NCBI RefSeq assembly: GCF_014196205.1
Contig: NZ_JACIDE010000008.1
Location: 88,966 to 152,965 of the forward strand
DNA length: 64,000 nt
Reading direction: 5' to 3'
Origin: Anoxybacteroides voinovskiense
Lineage (GTDB): Bacteria > Bacillota > Bacilli > Bacillales > Anoxybacillaceae
A model generated the notes under the pieces. It saw nothing but the letters and a program-made list of their open reading frames with translations, did no database searches and was not told the DNA's origin. Position 1 is the first letter of the stretch, and each line of letters opens with the position of its first letter. A program made the translations under genes and the position numbers. Shown here one piece after another: positions 48,535 to 56,915 of this stretch.

Positions 48535-49148
48535 TCTCTTCCGCCCTCACTTTGGCTAACTGAGCAACCATTAAACTTTTCGACCGTTGCGCATCCTGCT
48601 TGCTGAATCCCTTCGCGCTTGAAAACTTTAAAGATGGTTAGCGCAAGAATTTTCATATCTAATAAAAACGATTGGTGATCCACGTACCACACGTCCAATC
48701 GGAACTTCTCTTCCCATGATATCGCATTTCTTCCGTTAATTTGTGCCCATCCAGTAATTCCTGGCTTTACTTCGTGACGGCGTGCTTGTTCGGGAGTATA
48801 AAATGCCAAATATTCGCACAACAAAGGGCGAGGACCAACGAGGCTTAAATCACCTTTTAGAACATTCCAAAGCTGCGGCAATTCGTCTAGACTCGTATTG
48901 CGCAAAAACATGCCAAACGGCGTGAGCCGCTTTTCATCCGGGAGCAATTCCCCGCATTCATCCCTCTCGTTTGTCATCGTTCGAAATTTATACAACCAAA
49001 ACGGCTCTCCCCCTTTGCCAATTCTTCTCTGCTTAAAAATAACGGGGGAACCTAGTCGGAAACGAATAAGAAGGGATAAAACAATAAATAAAGGAAACAG
49101 GACGACTAACCCAATAAAGGAAGCAATAACATCCAACACTCGTTTCAT
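48531..49148 (-). CDS. Priming sugar-phosphate transferase (PglC/EpsL type)
   Basis: A monotopic membrane phosphoglycosyltransferase, 205 residues from ATG 49148 (GGTGAT upstream). One membrane-dipping helix (about 5-30) is followed by KQRRIGKGGEPFWLYKFRTM, LDELPQLWNVLKGDLSLVGP and RHEVKPGITGWAQINGRN. It moves the diNAcBac-1-phosphate to undecaprenyl phosphate. First gene of the EPS operon, with a promoter just upstream. Four genes here match B. subtilis epsL, epsM, epsN and epsC. Confidence 0.92.
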   Translation of the reverse strand: MKRVLDVIASFIGLVVLFPLFIVLSLLIRFRLGSPVIFKQRRIGKGGEPFWLYKFRTMTNERDECGELLPDEKRLTPFGMFLRNTSLDELPQLWNVLKGDLSLVGPRPLLCEYLAFYTPEQARRHEVKPGITGWAQINGRNAISWEEKFRLDVWYVDHQSFLLDMKILALTIFKVFKREGIQQAGCATVEKFNGCSVSQSEGGRE

Positions 49149-49185
49149 ACCTATCACCAAAACCAATTTCATTTTATGACAAAAT

Positions 49186-49213
49186 TTTATAACAAAAACC
49201 AATTATTCGACAA
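49186..49213 (-). promoter_or_regulatory. Putative promoter of the EPS operon
   Basis: Minus strand TTGTCG, 16 bases, TATAAA with the extended TG motif before it. It lies about 40 bases before the priming-transferase start and is the only good candidate in the gap. The upstream stretch to 49310 is very AT-rich. Confidence 0.5.
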
Positions 49214-49310
49214 TATTTTTAAAAATCCTGCTTATTTCGAGTTAGTTATATGTCGAAAAAAATTTTTCTTTTCACTTGCTACAAATTCCATCTCCTAATT
49301 GCATTTATTA

Positions 49311-49427
49311 AGAAAAGCGCAAAGCGCCCGCCTATCGGCGAAGATCGCACAAGCCCCACCGAGGAGGCTCTCGCCGCCGCAGTGTGGGGCGGAGCGACTC
49401 GAGCCGATGGCGCTTGGAGCTAGACAA
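49311..49427. repeat. GC-rich, highly structured intergenic element
   Basis: A sharp G+C island within AT-rich spacer. Nested complements: AAGCGCC with GGCGCTT, TATCGGC with GCCGATG, and GCCCCACC with GTGTGGGGC. It ends in GGAGCTAGACAA. I believe similar elements are scattered between genes in Geobacillus and Anoxybacillus genomes, but only one copy is in this window. It fills most of the 360-bp gap between the EPS operon and the CAP gene. Confidence 0.5.
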
Positions 49428-49470
49428 CGCTCCACCTAATCGTAAAATTTTATACTTTCCTATCTTATGA

Positions 49471-49503
49471 AGAAGACAGAAAGTCCTAGCCTCTCTGTCT
49501 TCT
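49471..49503 (-). terminator. Hairpin after the CAP-domain gene
   Basis: AGAAGACAGA and TCTGTCTTCT form a 10-bp stem right after the stop codon. The T-run is poor, so termination is likely but weak. Confidence 0.5.
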
Positions 49504-49507
49504 CCGT

Positions 49508-50749
49508 TCATGGGATATAGAAGTTTTGCGTGTAGTACGGCTGACCGGAGTTGCTGAAGGCCACCCCTACGCCTAGCCGTTGAAAATCAGGGTACAGGAC
49601 GTTTTGCCGATGTCCGAGGGAATTTAGCCATGCTTCGTGCACAAAAATGGCATTAAACTGTCCGTAAGCAATATTTTCGCCAGCAACGCGGTAGGAAATG
49701 CCGTCTCGCGTCATGCGGTCAAACGGCGAAAGCCCTTGCAAGTTTGTATGGTCAAAATAGCCGTTTTGTGCCATATCTTCGCTATGCGCTCGCGCCGTGC
49801 CAGCAATTTTTCCGTCCCATGCGAGAAGCGATAAATGGTTGCGCCAACGAATCGCATTGACTAAGTCAAAAATTTGATATTCATAAGCGGTGCGCAACGT
49901 TGTACTTGGCGTGCCATAAAAACCTGCCTTCGTTTCTTCTAACTCCCGTCGGACGACTTGCACAGCCGTTAAGCGGTTATTGTTGTATTTGTCATAAAAA
50001 AACGTCACATAATTGCCATCGAGCAAATACGTATCGTATTCGTCATCTTGAATCATATAGCGCGTATTTCCTTTTTCAATATACGAAAGAGGAGTGCCAT
50101 ATTTTGCTTCTACTTCTTGTTTTGCTGCCCCAAGCGTCAATCCTGTTTTCGTTCGCACGATCGGCTGGTTTGTATATATTGCCGCAACGCGGTCGTTTTC
50201 GTAGCTGACCATAAGAAAATCACGGTAGCTTCCTTTATCGTATGCCTCCCAGTACAATCCGTAATCGTTCACCGTTTTCCGCTTCGCTTTTCCGTAAATC
50301 GCTTCCACTTTCGTCCGCGAATCGCCAATAGCCACACCGTTCATCGAAACAGCTGCATTCGTTTGCTTTGCTTGCTGGATACAGGCGAGGATCGTTAATT
50401 TCGTTTTCGACGGCGTTTCGTATTTCACGTTCGCGTCTCGCTTGACGTAATAGCCGCCGCCAAGCCCTAGATATGACGATTGGAATGTATAAATTCGATA
50501 AAAGCTGCCTGGAGATAACGTTCGAACAACAACGGGAGTATTTCCATTGAATGTTAGTAAACTTGTTTTCTTTATGATGGTTAAACGTCCAATTTGTCCC
50601 GGTTTTAATTCTGCGCCATCCCAAAAAACTTTTTCATTCCCAGTATACGAAGCGCAATTTTCTGAAGCCAACGCTTGCGAAAAAGACAACGGAGCGAACA
50701 AACTGCTAAGCACTACGAATACTACAGCAAAAACTCGCACCAGTCCCAT
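49508..50749 (-). CDS. Exported CAP-superfamily protein with shared N-terminal module
   Basis: A 413-residue protein with AGGAGG before ATG 50749. Signal peptide 1-28. Shared module about 38-118 (VFWDGAELKPGQIGRLTII ... YRIYTFQ ... YETPSKTKL). A CAP-associated middle domain (about 135-270) holds two similar segments (VAIGDSRTKVEAIYG, LTLGAAKQEVEAKYG). The C-terminal CAP/SCP domain (about 290-413) has HSEDMAQNGYFDH, ENIAYGQ and LNSLGHRQNVL. This is the YkwD/YlbC-like architecture. The function of CAP proteins in Bacillus is not settled. Confidence 0.85.
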   Translation of the reverse strand: MGLVRVFAVVFVVLSSLFAPLSFSQALASENCASYTGNEKVFWDGAELKPGQIGRLTIIKKTSLLTFNGNTPVVVRTLSPGSFYRIYTFQSSYLGLGGGYYVKRDANVKYETPSKTKLTILACIQQAKQTNAAVSMNGVAIGDSRTKVEAIYGKAKRKTVNDYGLYWEAYDKGSYRDFLMVSYENDRVAAIYTNQPIVRTKTGLTLGAAKQEVEAKYGTPLSYIEKGNTRYMIQDDEYDTYLLDGNYVTFFYDKYNNNRLTAVQVVRRELEETKAGFYGTPSTTLRTAYEYQIFDLVNAIRWRNHLSLLAWDGKIAGTARAHSEDMAQNGYFDHTNLQGLSPFDRMTRDGISYRVAGENIAYGQFNAIFVHEAWLNSLGHRQNVLYPDFQRLGVGVAFSNSGQPYYTQNFYIP

Positions 50750-50899
50750 AAAGTTCGCCTCCTTCGAAGTGGACTTACTTCTATCATACTAGGAAAATCC
50801 ACATTTTATAAGAGACGAATGGAGGAGAGGCAATAAGAAAAATATGGTTTGTCTATGAATAAGTTTTGTTCGTCAGCATGAGCAGTTACTTTTATAGAA

Positions 50900-50927
50900 A
50901 AACAGAGAGCCATTCCACTCTCTGTTT
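50900..50927 (-). terminator. Terminator of asnB, member of the ACAGAGAG family
   Basis: AAACAGAGAG and CTCTCTGTTT pair over ten bases. Read on the minus strand it ends GGCTCTCTGTTTTTCTAT. It is the most distant copy of the repeat family seen at 54330, 58011, 59418 and 63540. Confidence 0.8.
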
Positions 50928-50948
50928 CGATAAAATGCGGCGGGTACC

Positions 50949-52796
50949 TTATAATAAATTAAATTTTTTCATCCAAAAATGGACGGATAGCAACCGCCAT
51001 AAATGGTATTTGCCGAACGGCTTCACCGGATCGTTTAGCCAGTTTTTTAGTTGTGCTTTGTCAATCCATAAATCAAGCGGTGAATCGTCGGATAAAAGAA
51101 TGGATTTAATTTCTGCAAATTTTTCTCTATACCAAATGTCCTCCGGCGTCACAAATCCTTTCTTATCGACTCGCAGGCGAACTTTATCGTTCATTATCCC
51201 CTTCATCGCTTGCCGCAAAAACGGTTTCGTATATCCATCATAAATTTTGTATCCTCCCGGTATGGACAACATTAGCTCCACTAACCGGTAATCAAGATAT
51301 GGTGTTCGTGCCTCAATAGAAAACGCCATCGAATTTCGGTCTTCGTATCGTAACAACGACTGCAAGGAGCCAAAAATTTCTGTATATAAGTACTCTTGAA
51401 AATTGGTTGGAATTTCCGTTCTGTTGATATGCTGATATTCTTTTTTCAGTAGTTCCTTGACATCGCTCCCGCGGCGAATTTTTATCCCTAACGCATGATA
51501 GATAATTTTTAACCATACTTTTCCTGGCGGCTCTGTAGCGGAAATCAGTCCTGTTTCTTGTAATTTTTTTAACTCTTCAGCCGCCGTTTGGAACTCGCCG
51601 GCTCGAATTAAATTTGCCATATATACCGAGATATATGGATGGTAGCCTGCCATCGTTTCATCGGCCCCTTGTCCATCTAACAGCACCGTGATATTGTTTT
51701 GCCGAGCGAGCCTCATCACATTCCATTGGGCGTATATCGACGTGGATTTAAACGGCTCGTCTTGATGCCAAATTAAATCTTCAATTTCATTAAATAAATC
51801 ATTCATATCTGGATATACTCGATAGCTATCTGCTTCTGCCTGCTCGACAATGGTTTCCGCAAACTCCCATTCATCATATTTTTTATTGGCAAAACACGAC
51901 GTAAAAGTTTTAATATTATTTCGAACACCGTCTTGCTTAAACAGTTCGTGCATCACTAATACGATTGAAGAAGAGTCCATCCCGCCACTCAAGCAAGAGC
52001 CAACCGGCACATCGCTTCTAAGCCGCAAACGAACCGAATCAAACAACAGCTCTTTAAATTGACGCTGATACTCGGTCAAGTTGCCGTCTCGTTTCATCGA
52101 TTGATTCAACGGAGGTTGATAATATCTCCAAATTTTTAAACTACCTACCCCTTCATCTAAATTTATGCGCATTGCTTCACTCGGAAGAAGCTGATTTACT
52201 CCCTCAAAAAATGTTTCTTTTTCGATATTCACTTCCCCGAACAGGAGAAACTTAGCGACTTTATCCCGATTGGCTTTTTTATTAACAAAGTCCTCTACAA
52301 GCAACTGCTTAATTTCGGAGGCAAAGGCAATCGTTCCGTCTTTAACGGCATAATAGAACGGTTTTACACCGAACCGGTCTCTGGACGCAAACAGCGTTTT
52401 AGCCATCGTATCGACGATGATAAACGCCCACATGCCGTTAAATTTGTGCAAACACGCTTCTCCCCATTCATCGTACGCTGCCATCATGACTTCCGTATCC
52501 GTCGTCGATACAAACCGATGCCCTAAAGCTTCTAACTCTTTTCGGATTTCGATGTAGTTATAAATCTCCCCGTTAAATACAATCCAATATCTCCCGTTTT
52601 TATAACTCATCGGCTGCGAGCCGTTATTGGAAAGGTCGACAATCGCTAACCGTCGATGCCCTAGCCACAACTTGTCATCGAACAACGATTGATGTCCTTC
52701 TCCGTCCGGTCCTCTATGCTCAATAATATCCGTCATTTTCTTTATCGTTGCAAACGGAATAGGTCTATTCGAAAATACAGCTGCTATGCCGCACAT
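50949..52796 (-). CDS. asnB: Glutamine-hydrolysing asparagine synthase
   Basis: A 615-residue amidotransferase making Asn (or an amidated sugar acid) from Gln and ATP. Catalytic Cys2 in MCGIAAVF and a class II glutaminase domain (about 1-210) are followed by the ATP-pyrophosphatase domain with SCLSGGMDSSSIV and LLDGQGADETMAGY. RBS AGGAGG before ATG. Homologues in polysaccharide loci (WbpS-like) amidate uronic acids, so a role in modifying the diacetamido-uronate polymer is possible though not shown. Plain asparagine synthesis is the default reading. Confidence 0.9.
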   Translation of the reverse strand: MCGIAAVFSNRPIPFATIKKMTDIIEHRGPDGEGHQSLFDDKLWLGHRRLAIVDLSNNGSQPMSYKNGRYWIVFNGEIYNYIEIRKELEALGHRFVSTTDTEVMMAAYDEWGEACLHKFNGMWAFIIVDTMAKTLFASRDRFGVKPFYYAVKDGTIAFASEIKQLLVEDFVNKKANRDKVAKFLLFGEVNIEKETFFEGVNQLLPSEAMRINLDEGVGSLKIWRYYQPPLNQSMKRDGNLTEYQRQFKELLFDSVRLRLRSDVPVGSCLSGGMDSSSIVLVMHELFKQDGVRNNIKTFTSCFANKKYDEWEFAETIVEQAEADSYRVYPDMNDLFNEIEDLIWHQDEPFKSTSIYAQWNVMRLARQNNITVLLDGQGADETMAGYHPYISVYMANLIRAGEFQTAAEELKKLQETGLISATEPPGKVWLKIIYHALGIKIRRGSDVKELLKKEYQHINRTEIPTNFQEYLYTEIFGSLQSLLRYEDRNSMAFSIEARTPYLDYRLVELMLSIPGGYKIYDGYTKPFLRQAMKGIMNDKVRLRVDKKGFVTPEDIWYREKFAEIKSILLSDDSPLDLWIDKAQLKNWLNDPVKPFGKYHLWRLLSVHFWMKKFNLL

Positions 52797-52908
52797 AATA
52801 TCCTCCTGAGCTATTTGTATATAACATTTTTAGCATACATAGCAGAGGATATTCCTTCATTAAAAGTGATTAAAAATTTTTAAAGCTGCTTCACATCTTT
52901 TGTTTGAT

Positions 52909-53152
52909 AATCGTTTCCGAACATTCTAGTTGTTTCAGTGGCTCGGTCAAATCAACCACTTCTAACGCTAACCATACATCGATGCGGTCGTAAATCGTCC
53001 CTGAGATGCGCTGGCGGTATGTTTGGATTTGTTTCGGACTCATAGGCAATATCGCTTTTTTGACCCGAAATATCCGCACGGGCATGGATTCATCGCCCCG
53101 ATCAAAATAAAATGTGCTGGATACGTCACCGTCGACGACACGCGGCTAATCG
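52909..53152 (-). pseudogene. Fragment of a second comM copy
   Basis: About 244 bp that align closely with bases of the intact comM gene near 55720-55950. It keeps TVTYPAHFIL, GAMNPCPCGYFGSKKRYC and YRQRISGTIYDRID. A 1-base loss after KRYCL shifts the frame and gives an early stop. No start, Walker A or C-terminus remains. Downstream on the plus strand, at about 53240-53265, a GCAGTGCATAGGCACGCTAC motif matches the tail of the repeat at 54330-54411. This fills most of the gap between asnB and the next gene. Confidence 0.8.
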
Positions 53153-53343
53153 TGCATGAAGACGAGAAAAGGAAAGGAACGAGAGCTTTATTACTCTGAT
53201 TCCTTCACGTTAACTGAAAATTTATACTACCTACTTTTCGGTTCGCAGTGCATAGGCACGCTACTCAACTACGCTTCCAATAGAAGAAAGTTTATGCTAG
53301 AATGTGAGATATTAAGATATTTTCCAAAAAAGGAGGATAATAT

Positions 53344-54087
53344 ATGAAAAAAATAAAAAAATTACTCACAGTTTCAGTATTAAGTGCAGGTATACTTATT
53401 TCACCGTTTCATGGTAGCAATGCGCAAGCAAAAGTTTTGTGGAATGGAATGGAGTTAGTAAACGGACAAATCGGCAGGGTAACCATTTTAAAAGACACCG
53501 AGCTTTATAAGCTACAAGGGGACAAAAAAGTTTACTCCAAAACATTAAAAGCAGGTAGTGTATACCGTATTTATACGTTTAAACCAGGCATGCTAGGTTT
53601 AGGGGGGGAATATTATGTAGATCGCGACGATCGAGTAAAATATGAAACTCCTTCAAAAACTAAATTGAATCAAGTAAAAATGGAGCAACTATTTAGAGGT
53701 GTAAAAATAGGCATGTCGCCTTCTCAAATTAAAAAACTAGAAACAGCAAAATTTTTGCAACAAGAAAATGCGGACGGCACGAAAACATTGGTCTATTCCA
53801 CTTCTCTCTTCGGACATGATGCATTTCTAGTATATGGATTTAAAAATGAAAAGCTAGCCTTTTTCGGTTATTCTTTCGACCCAGAACAAAAGTATACGAG
53901 CGATCAATTAACAACAATATATAACAATCTAAAACAACAGCTAACCAATATATTCGAAAATCAGTATGAACAATCCGATTCTAATAAAGGGTATCCGCCT
54001 ACACTCATCTTCCAGAAAGATCACCTTATTATTTCACTTTCCTATGATGCGGAGGGATTAGTGGTAACCGTTAGCAGCGCTAACTAA
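53344..54087 (+). CDS. Small exported protein with shared N-terminal module
   Basis: A 247-residue protein behind a strong AAGGAGG. Signal peptide 1-30 (GSNAQA). The shared module (about 31-112) runs from VLWNGMELVNGQIGRVTIL to YETPSKTKL and is the copy closest to the CAP protein's. The C-terminal half (about 115-247) is unrecognised; it begins LFRGVKIGMSPSQIKKLE, like the GDS/GMS-xxxVE... segments of CAP-associated domains. It has no CAP or enzyme domain. It stands alone on the plus strand among mobile remnants. Confidence 0.8.
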   Translation: MKKIKKLLTVSVLSAGILISPFHGSNAQAKVLWNGMELVNGQIGRVTILKDTELYKLQGDKKVYSKTLKAGSVYRIYTFKPGMLGLGGEYYVDRDDRVKYETPSKTKLNQVKMEQLFRGVKIGMSPSQIKKLETAKFLQQENADGTKTLVYSTSLFGHDAFLVYGFKNEKLAFFGYSFDPEQKYTSDQLTTIYNNLKQQLTNIFENQYEQSDSNKGYPPTLIFQKDHLIISLSYDAEGLVVTVSSAN

Positions 54088-54159
54088 AGCAATGTACACG
54101 CCCTACTATATAGATACAACTGGGAAGTTTAACTTTATTTTTTTTGACTGTTGAGAAGC

Positions 54160-54212
54160 GAACAACTAGCCGCTTCCCAGACAAACGAATTTGTCTGAGA
54201 GCGGTGTTGTTC
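54160..54212. other. 53-base three-tier stem-loop of unknown role
   Basis: GAACAAC/GTTGTTC, CCGCT/AGCGG and CAGACAAA/TTTGTCTG stack around a CGAA tetraloop. No U-tract follows on either strand. The stretch 54088-54329 otherwise holds, near 54255-54325, sequence like the holin-like toxin promoter region (57905-57990). Confidence 0.5.
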
Positions 54213-54329
54213 GGTCATCCGGTAGTCGAAAAGTGTTAAATTTTCAACGTGCATTTATATAGTTGTGACGTAAATTGTAAGATTTTTCTATCATCCTCGC
54301 CATTTCAACGACAGCTGCAACAAAAATAC

Positions 54330-54411
54330 AAAAAAGAGAGCCACGCAACGACTCTCTGTTTCCATAAAACTTCGACAAACTTCCGATCGCAGTGCACAGG
54401 CACACTACCCT
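54330..54411 (-). repeat. Terminator-bearing repeat, copy at the rpn 3' end
   Basis: Minus-strand order: GTGTGCCTGTGCACTGCG just after the rpn stop, then a spacer like the other copies, then AACAGAGAG-loop-GGCTCTCTTTTTTG. It shares about 110 further bases upstream (plus-strand side) with the copy at 58011. Confidence 0.75.
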
Positions 54412-55315
54412 ACCCCATATTCTTTTGTTTTTCTAATACGACATCAATTAAGTCATCCATTTCTTCTTTCTTCTCCGCTCGATACAAATCATCTAATAAG
54501 TGATGCAACAAATACAAATCAGTAATACGCTCTACTTTGTTTTGCATCGGTTTACTTTCCAAACCTAATCTTGCGCTTAAATATTTTTTTATTGCCTGCT
54601 GGCTTTCATTGATTCTTGCTCTTTCTTCCGCCATTTTAATCACCCGCGCCATGCTCAACACCTCCATTAGTTTTTCTACATATTCCTTATCAATAAACTT
54701 GTCGGACACCGCAATAATCGTTGCCAATAAACGTACTTGTTTTTCCTCATTTTTGATCCGTTTCGCAATTTCTACTGTTTCAATCGCTCGTTCGGAACGA
54801 TTGAGGGAACTTCGCATTAATGGAAGAAAAATGAGATGCAGCTCATCTAGATCCGTAAGCTCTTCCCCATTCTCGACTTTCGTCCACAAACTTTGAATAG
54901 TGGCATCACCATTATATTTTTTCATCAGCACCGCTTGTGCCTCATATTGAACAGAACCGTAGCTTTTTTGTTCTAACACTTTTTCCACATCGGCTCCATA
55001 AATGACTACTGTCTTAATAGGCTTTTTATACCTTTCATATGCACTCACATCATATTGAAGAAATCGATCCAAATCTTTCTCATCAAACGTCGTTTGAAAC
55101 TCAAGATGCAAATACGTATCATCTGCAAGCAAAAATAGAAAGTCCATTCTTCGATCATTAACCGCAATAGTCGGCAAATCCGTTGCTTCTACCCGAACAA
55201 TCGGAGCAGTCCGAATCCCATAGAAATCCAGAACCTTTTCTTTAAATTGAGCAGTCATGTTACGGAATATGATATCATAGTTATTATATGCAATATCCGT
55301 TTGCTCGCTCATCAT
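54410..55315 (-). CDS. Rpn-family recombination-promoting nuclease/putative transposase
   Basis: A 301-residue protein of the PD-(D/E)XK Rpn group. The N-terminal nuclease domain has IAVNDRRMDFLFLLADDTYLHLEFQT, with the Asp and the E-x-Q in place of E-x-K usual for the group, then RFLQYDVSAYERY. A helical C-terminal part follows. Related E. coli Rpn proteins are nucleases that raise recA-independent recombination; the family is frequent and mobile. Its stop codon abuts the repeat downstream. Start is one of two adjacent ATGs. Confidence 0.82.
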   Translation of the reverse strand: MMSEQTDIAYNNYDIIFRNMTAQFKEKVLDFYGIRTAPIVRVEATDLPTIAVNDRRMDFLFLLADDTYLHLEFQTTFDEKDLDRFLQYDVSAYERYKKPIKTVVIYGADVEKVLEQKSYGSVQYEAQAVLMKKYNGDATIQSLWTKVENGEELTDLDELHLIFLPLMRSSLNRSERAIETVEIAKRIKNEEKQVRLLATIIAVSDKFIDKEYVEKLMEVLSMARVIKMAEERARINESQQAIKKYLSARLGLESKPMQNKVERITDLYLLHHLLDDLYRAEKKEEMDDLIDVVLEKQKNMG

Positions 55316-55394
55316 TACACTTCCTTTCCCTTTATTTTACTACAACTTTCTCATGAAATAAACATAGGCAGCCAATCACTCTCCCTATCTCCGC

Positions 55395-56915
55395 TCAACA
55401 CCCTCCCTTCATATTCCTTTCTTGACGTCCTTCTTTTATTCTCCGAAACGCCATCGCTTTCCATAATGCTTCGTCGGTGATGCTGTCAACTCCCGCTAAA
55501 TCGGCAATCGTTCGAGCGAGGCGAATGATTTTTGTTTGGACGCGGTTGCTCCAGTCGTATGTAGCCGCCCAATGTTGAAGCAGTTGCTGCTGCCTTTTCG
55601 TTAACGGACTTTTCGCAAGCAGTACGTCAATTGGCACGTGACCGTTTGTTATTTCTTCCCCATATCGTTCGTATTGCCTGAAACGTGCAGTCTCGACTCG
55701 GCTGCGAATCGTTTCCGAACTTTCTAGTCGTTTCGGCGTTTCGGTCAAATCAACCACTTCTAGCGATAACAATATATCGATGCGGTCGTAAATCGGCCCT
55801 GAGATGCGCTGGCGGTATGCTTGGATTTGTTTTGGGCTGCATAGACAATATCGCTTTTTTGAACCGAAATATCCGCATGGGCATGGATTCATCGCCCCGA
55901 GCAAAATAAAATGTGCTGGATACGTCACCGTTGAGGAAACACGACTAATCGTCACTTTTCCTGTTTCTAGCGGTTGTCGAAGCATATCGAGCGTTTTTTT
56001 CGTAAATTCCGCCATTTCGTCAAGAAATAATACCCCACGATGAGCAAGTGAAACTTCGCCGGGCTTCGGCTGTGTTCCTCCCCCAATCAACGCAACCGAT
56101 GATGCAGAGTGATGCGGATGACGAAACGGTGGAGAGGAATCGTTTTTCGGTTCTCCTGCTAGTTGGTATAAACTAAGCACTTCCAACTGCGCTTCATGGG
56201 AAAGGCGCGGCAAAATCGTCGGAAACGTCTCGGCTAGCAAGCTTTTTCCGCACCCTGGCGGTCCGATCATTAACACATTATGTTCCCCTGCTGCGGCAAC
56301 TTCAAGTGCATATTTGGCGTCTTCATGTCCGATGATATGTTCAAAATCACGATGAGTTTTTCGAGGTGGATCGACAGCTGAAGGAAGATGATTCATCGAA
56401 AATAACACTTGTTGACCTTGTAGACATTGCACCACTTGATCTAATGTTTGAACAAAAACACAATCAACATGCTGCAGGTGATAGAAGGGAAATGTGGGGT
56501 CATATGGGGCATATACTTGTTGAAATCCAAGTTTTTTGGCAGCTAAAATAGCTGGCAACATCCCATCTACTGGCTGAATCGTTCCGTCCAATGACAATGA
56601 ACCTAAAAATGCGATATGTGATGGAATCGGTTGCTTGAGTTTTCCTTTTACTTTTAAAATGCCAATCGCCATTGCTAAATCAAACATCGGGCTTTGTTTT
56701 TTCCGCTCTGGCGGTGACAGATGTATGACAAGTTTTTGCTTCATCACATCGCACCCAAATGCATGCAATGCCGCAATGACTCGCTCCTTTGCTTCTTTCA
56801 CCGATGTATCAGGCAATCCAACAATCACAACGGAAGGCATCCCCGGCAGTTCTTTCACTTCCACTTGCACGCGGTACCCTTCCATCCCGCGCAAACCGAT
56901 GCTACAAACTTTCAT
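55395..56915 (-). CDS. comM: ComM/YifB family Mg-chelatase-like AAA ATPase
   Basis: A 506-residue protein. The N-terminal Lon-S5-like domain (SIGLRGMEGYRVQVEVKELP) is followed by an AAA+ core with Walker A GPPGCGKSLLAET, Walker B GVLFLDEMAEF, and GAMNPCPCGYFGSKKRYC. The C-terminal helical Mg-chelatase domain ends the protein. In Vibrio, ComM is a helicase promoting branch migration during natural transformation. Full length here, unlike the fragment at 52909. The start ATG lies inside the end of the RAYT gene (ATGA) and its AGGAGG lies within that gene. Confidence 0.93.
   Translation of the reverse strand: MKVCSIGLRGMEGYRVQVEVKELPGMPSVVIVGLPDTSVKEAKERVIAALHAFGCDVMKQKLVIHLSPPERKKQSPMFDLAMAIGILKVKGKLKQPIPSHIAFLGSLSLDGTIQPVDGMLPAILAAKKLGFQQVYAPYDPTFPFYHLQHVDCVFVQTLDQVVQCLQGQQVLFSMNHLPSAVDPPRKTHRDFEHIIGHEDAKYALEVAAAGEHNVLMIGPPGCGKSLLAETFPTILPRLSHEAQLEVLSLYQLAGEPKNDSSPPFRHPHHSASSVALIGGGTQPKPGEVSLAHRGVLFLDEMAEFTKKTLDMLRQPLETGKVTISRVSSTVTYPAHFILLGAMNPCPCGYFGSKKRYCLCSPKQIQAYRQRISGPIYDRIDILLSLEVVDLTETPKRLESSETIRSRVETARFRQYERYGEEITNGHVPIDVLLAKSPLTKRQQQLLQHWAATYDWSNRVQTKIIRLARTIADLAGVDSITDEALWKAMAFRRIKEGRQERNMKGGC

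Noticed and set aside
53156..53347. 63-codon plus-strand frame before the small exported protein
   Set aside because: No ribosome site, it overlaps the comM relic edge and the next gene's ribosome site, and shows no recognisable motif.
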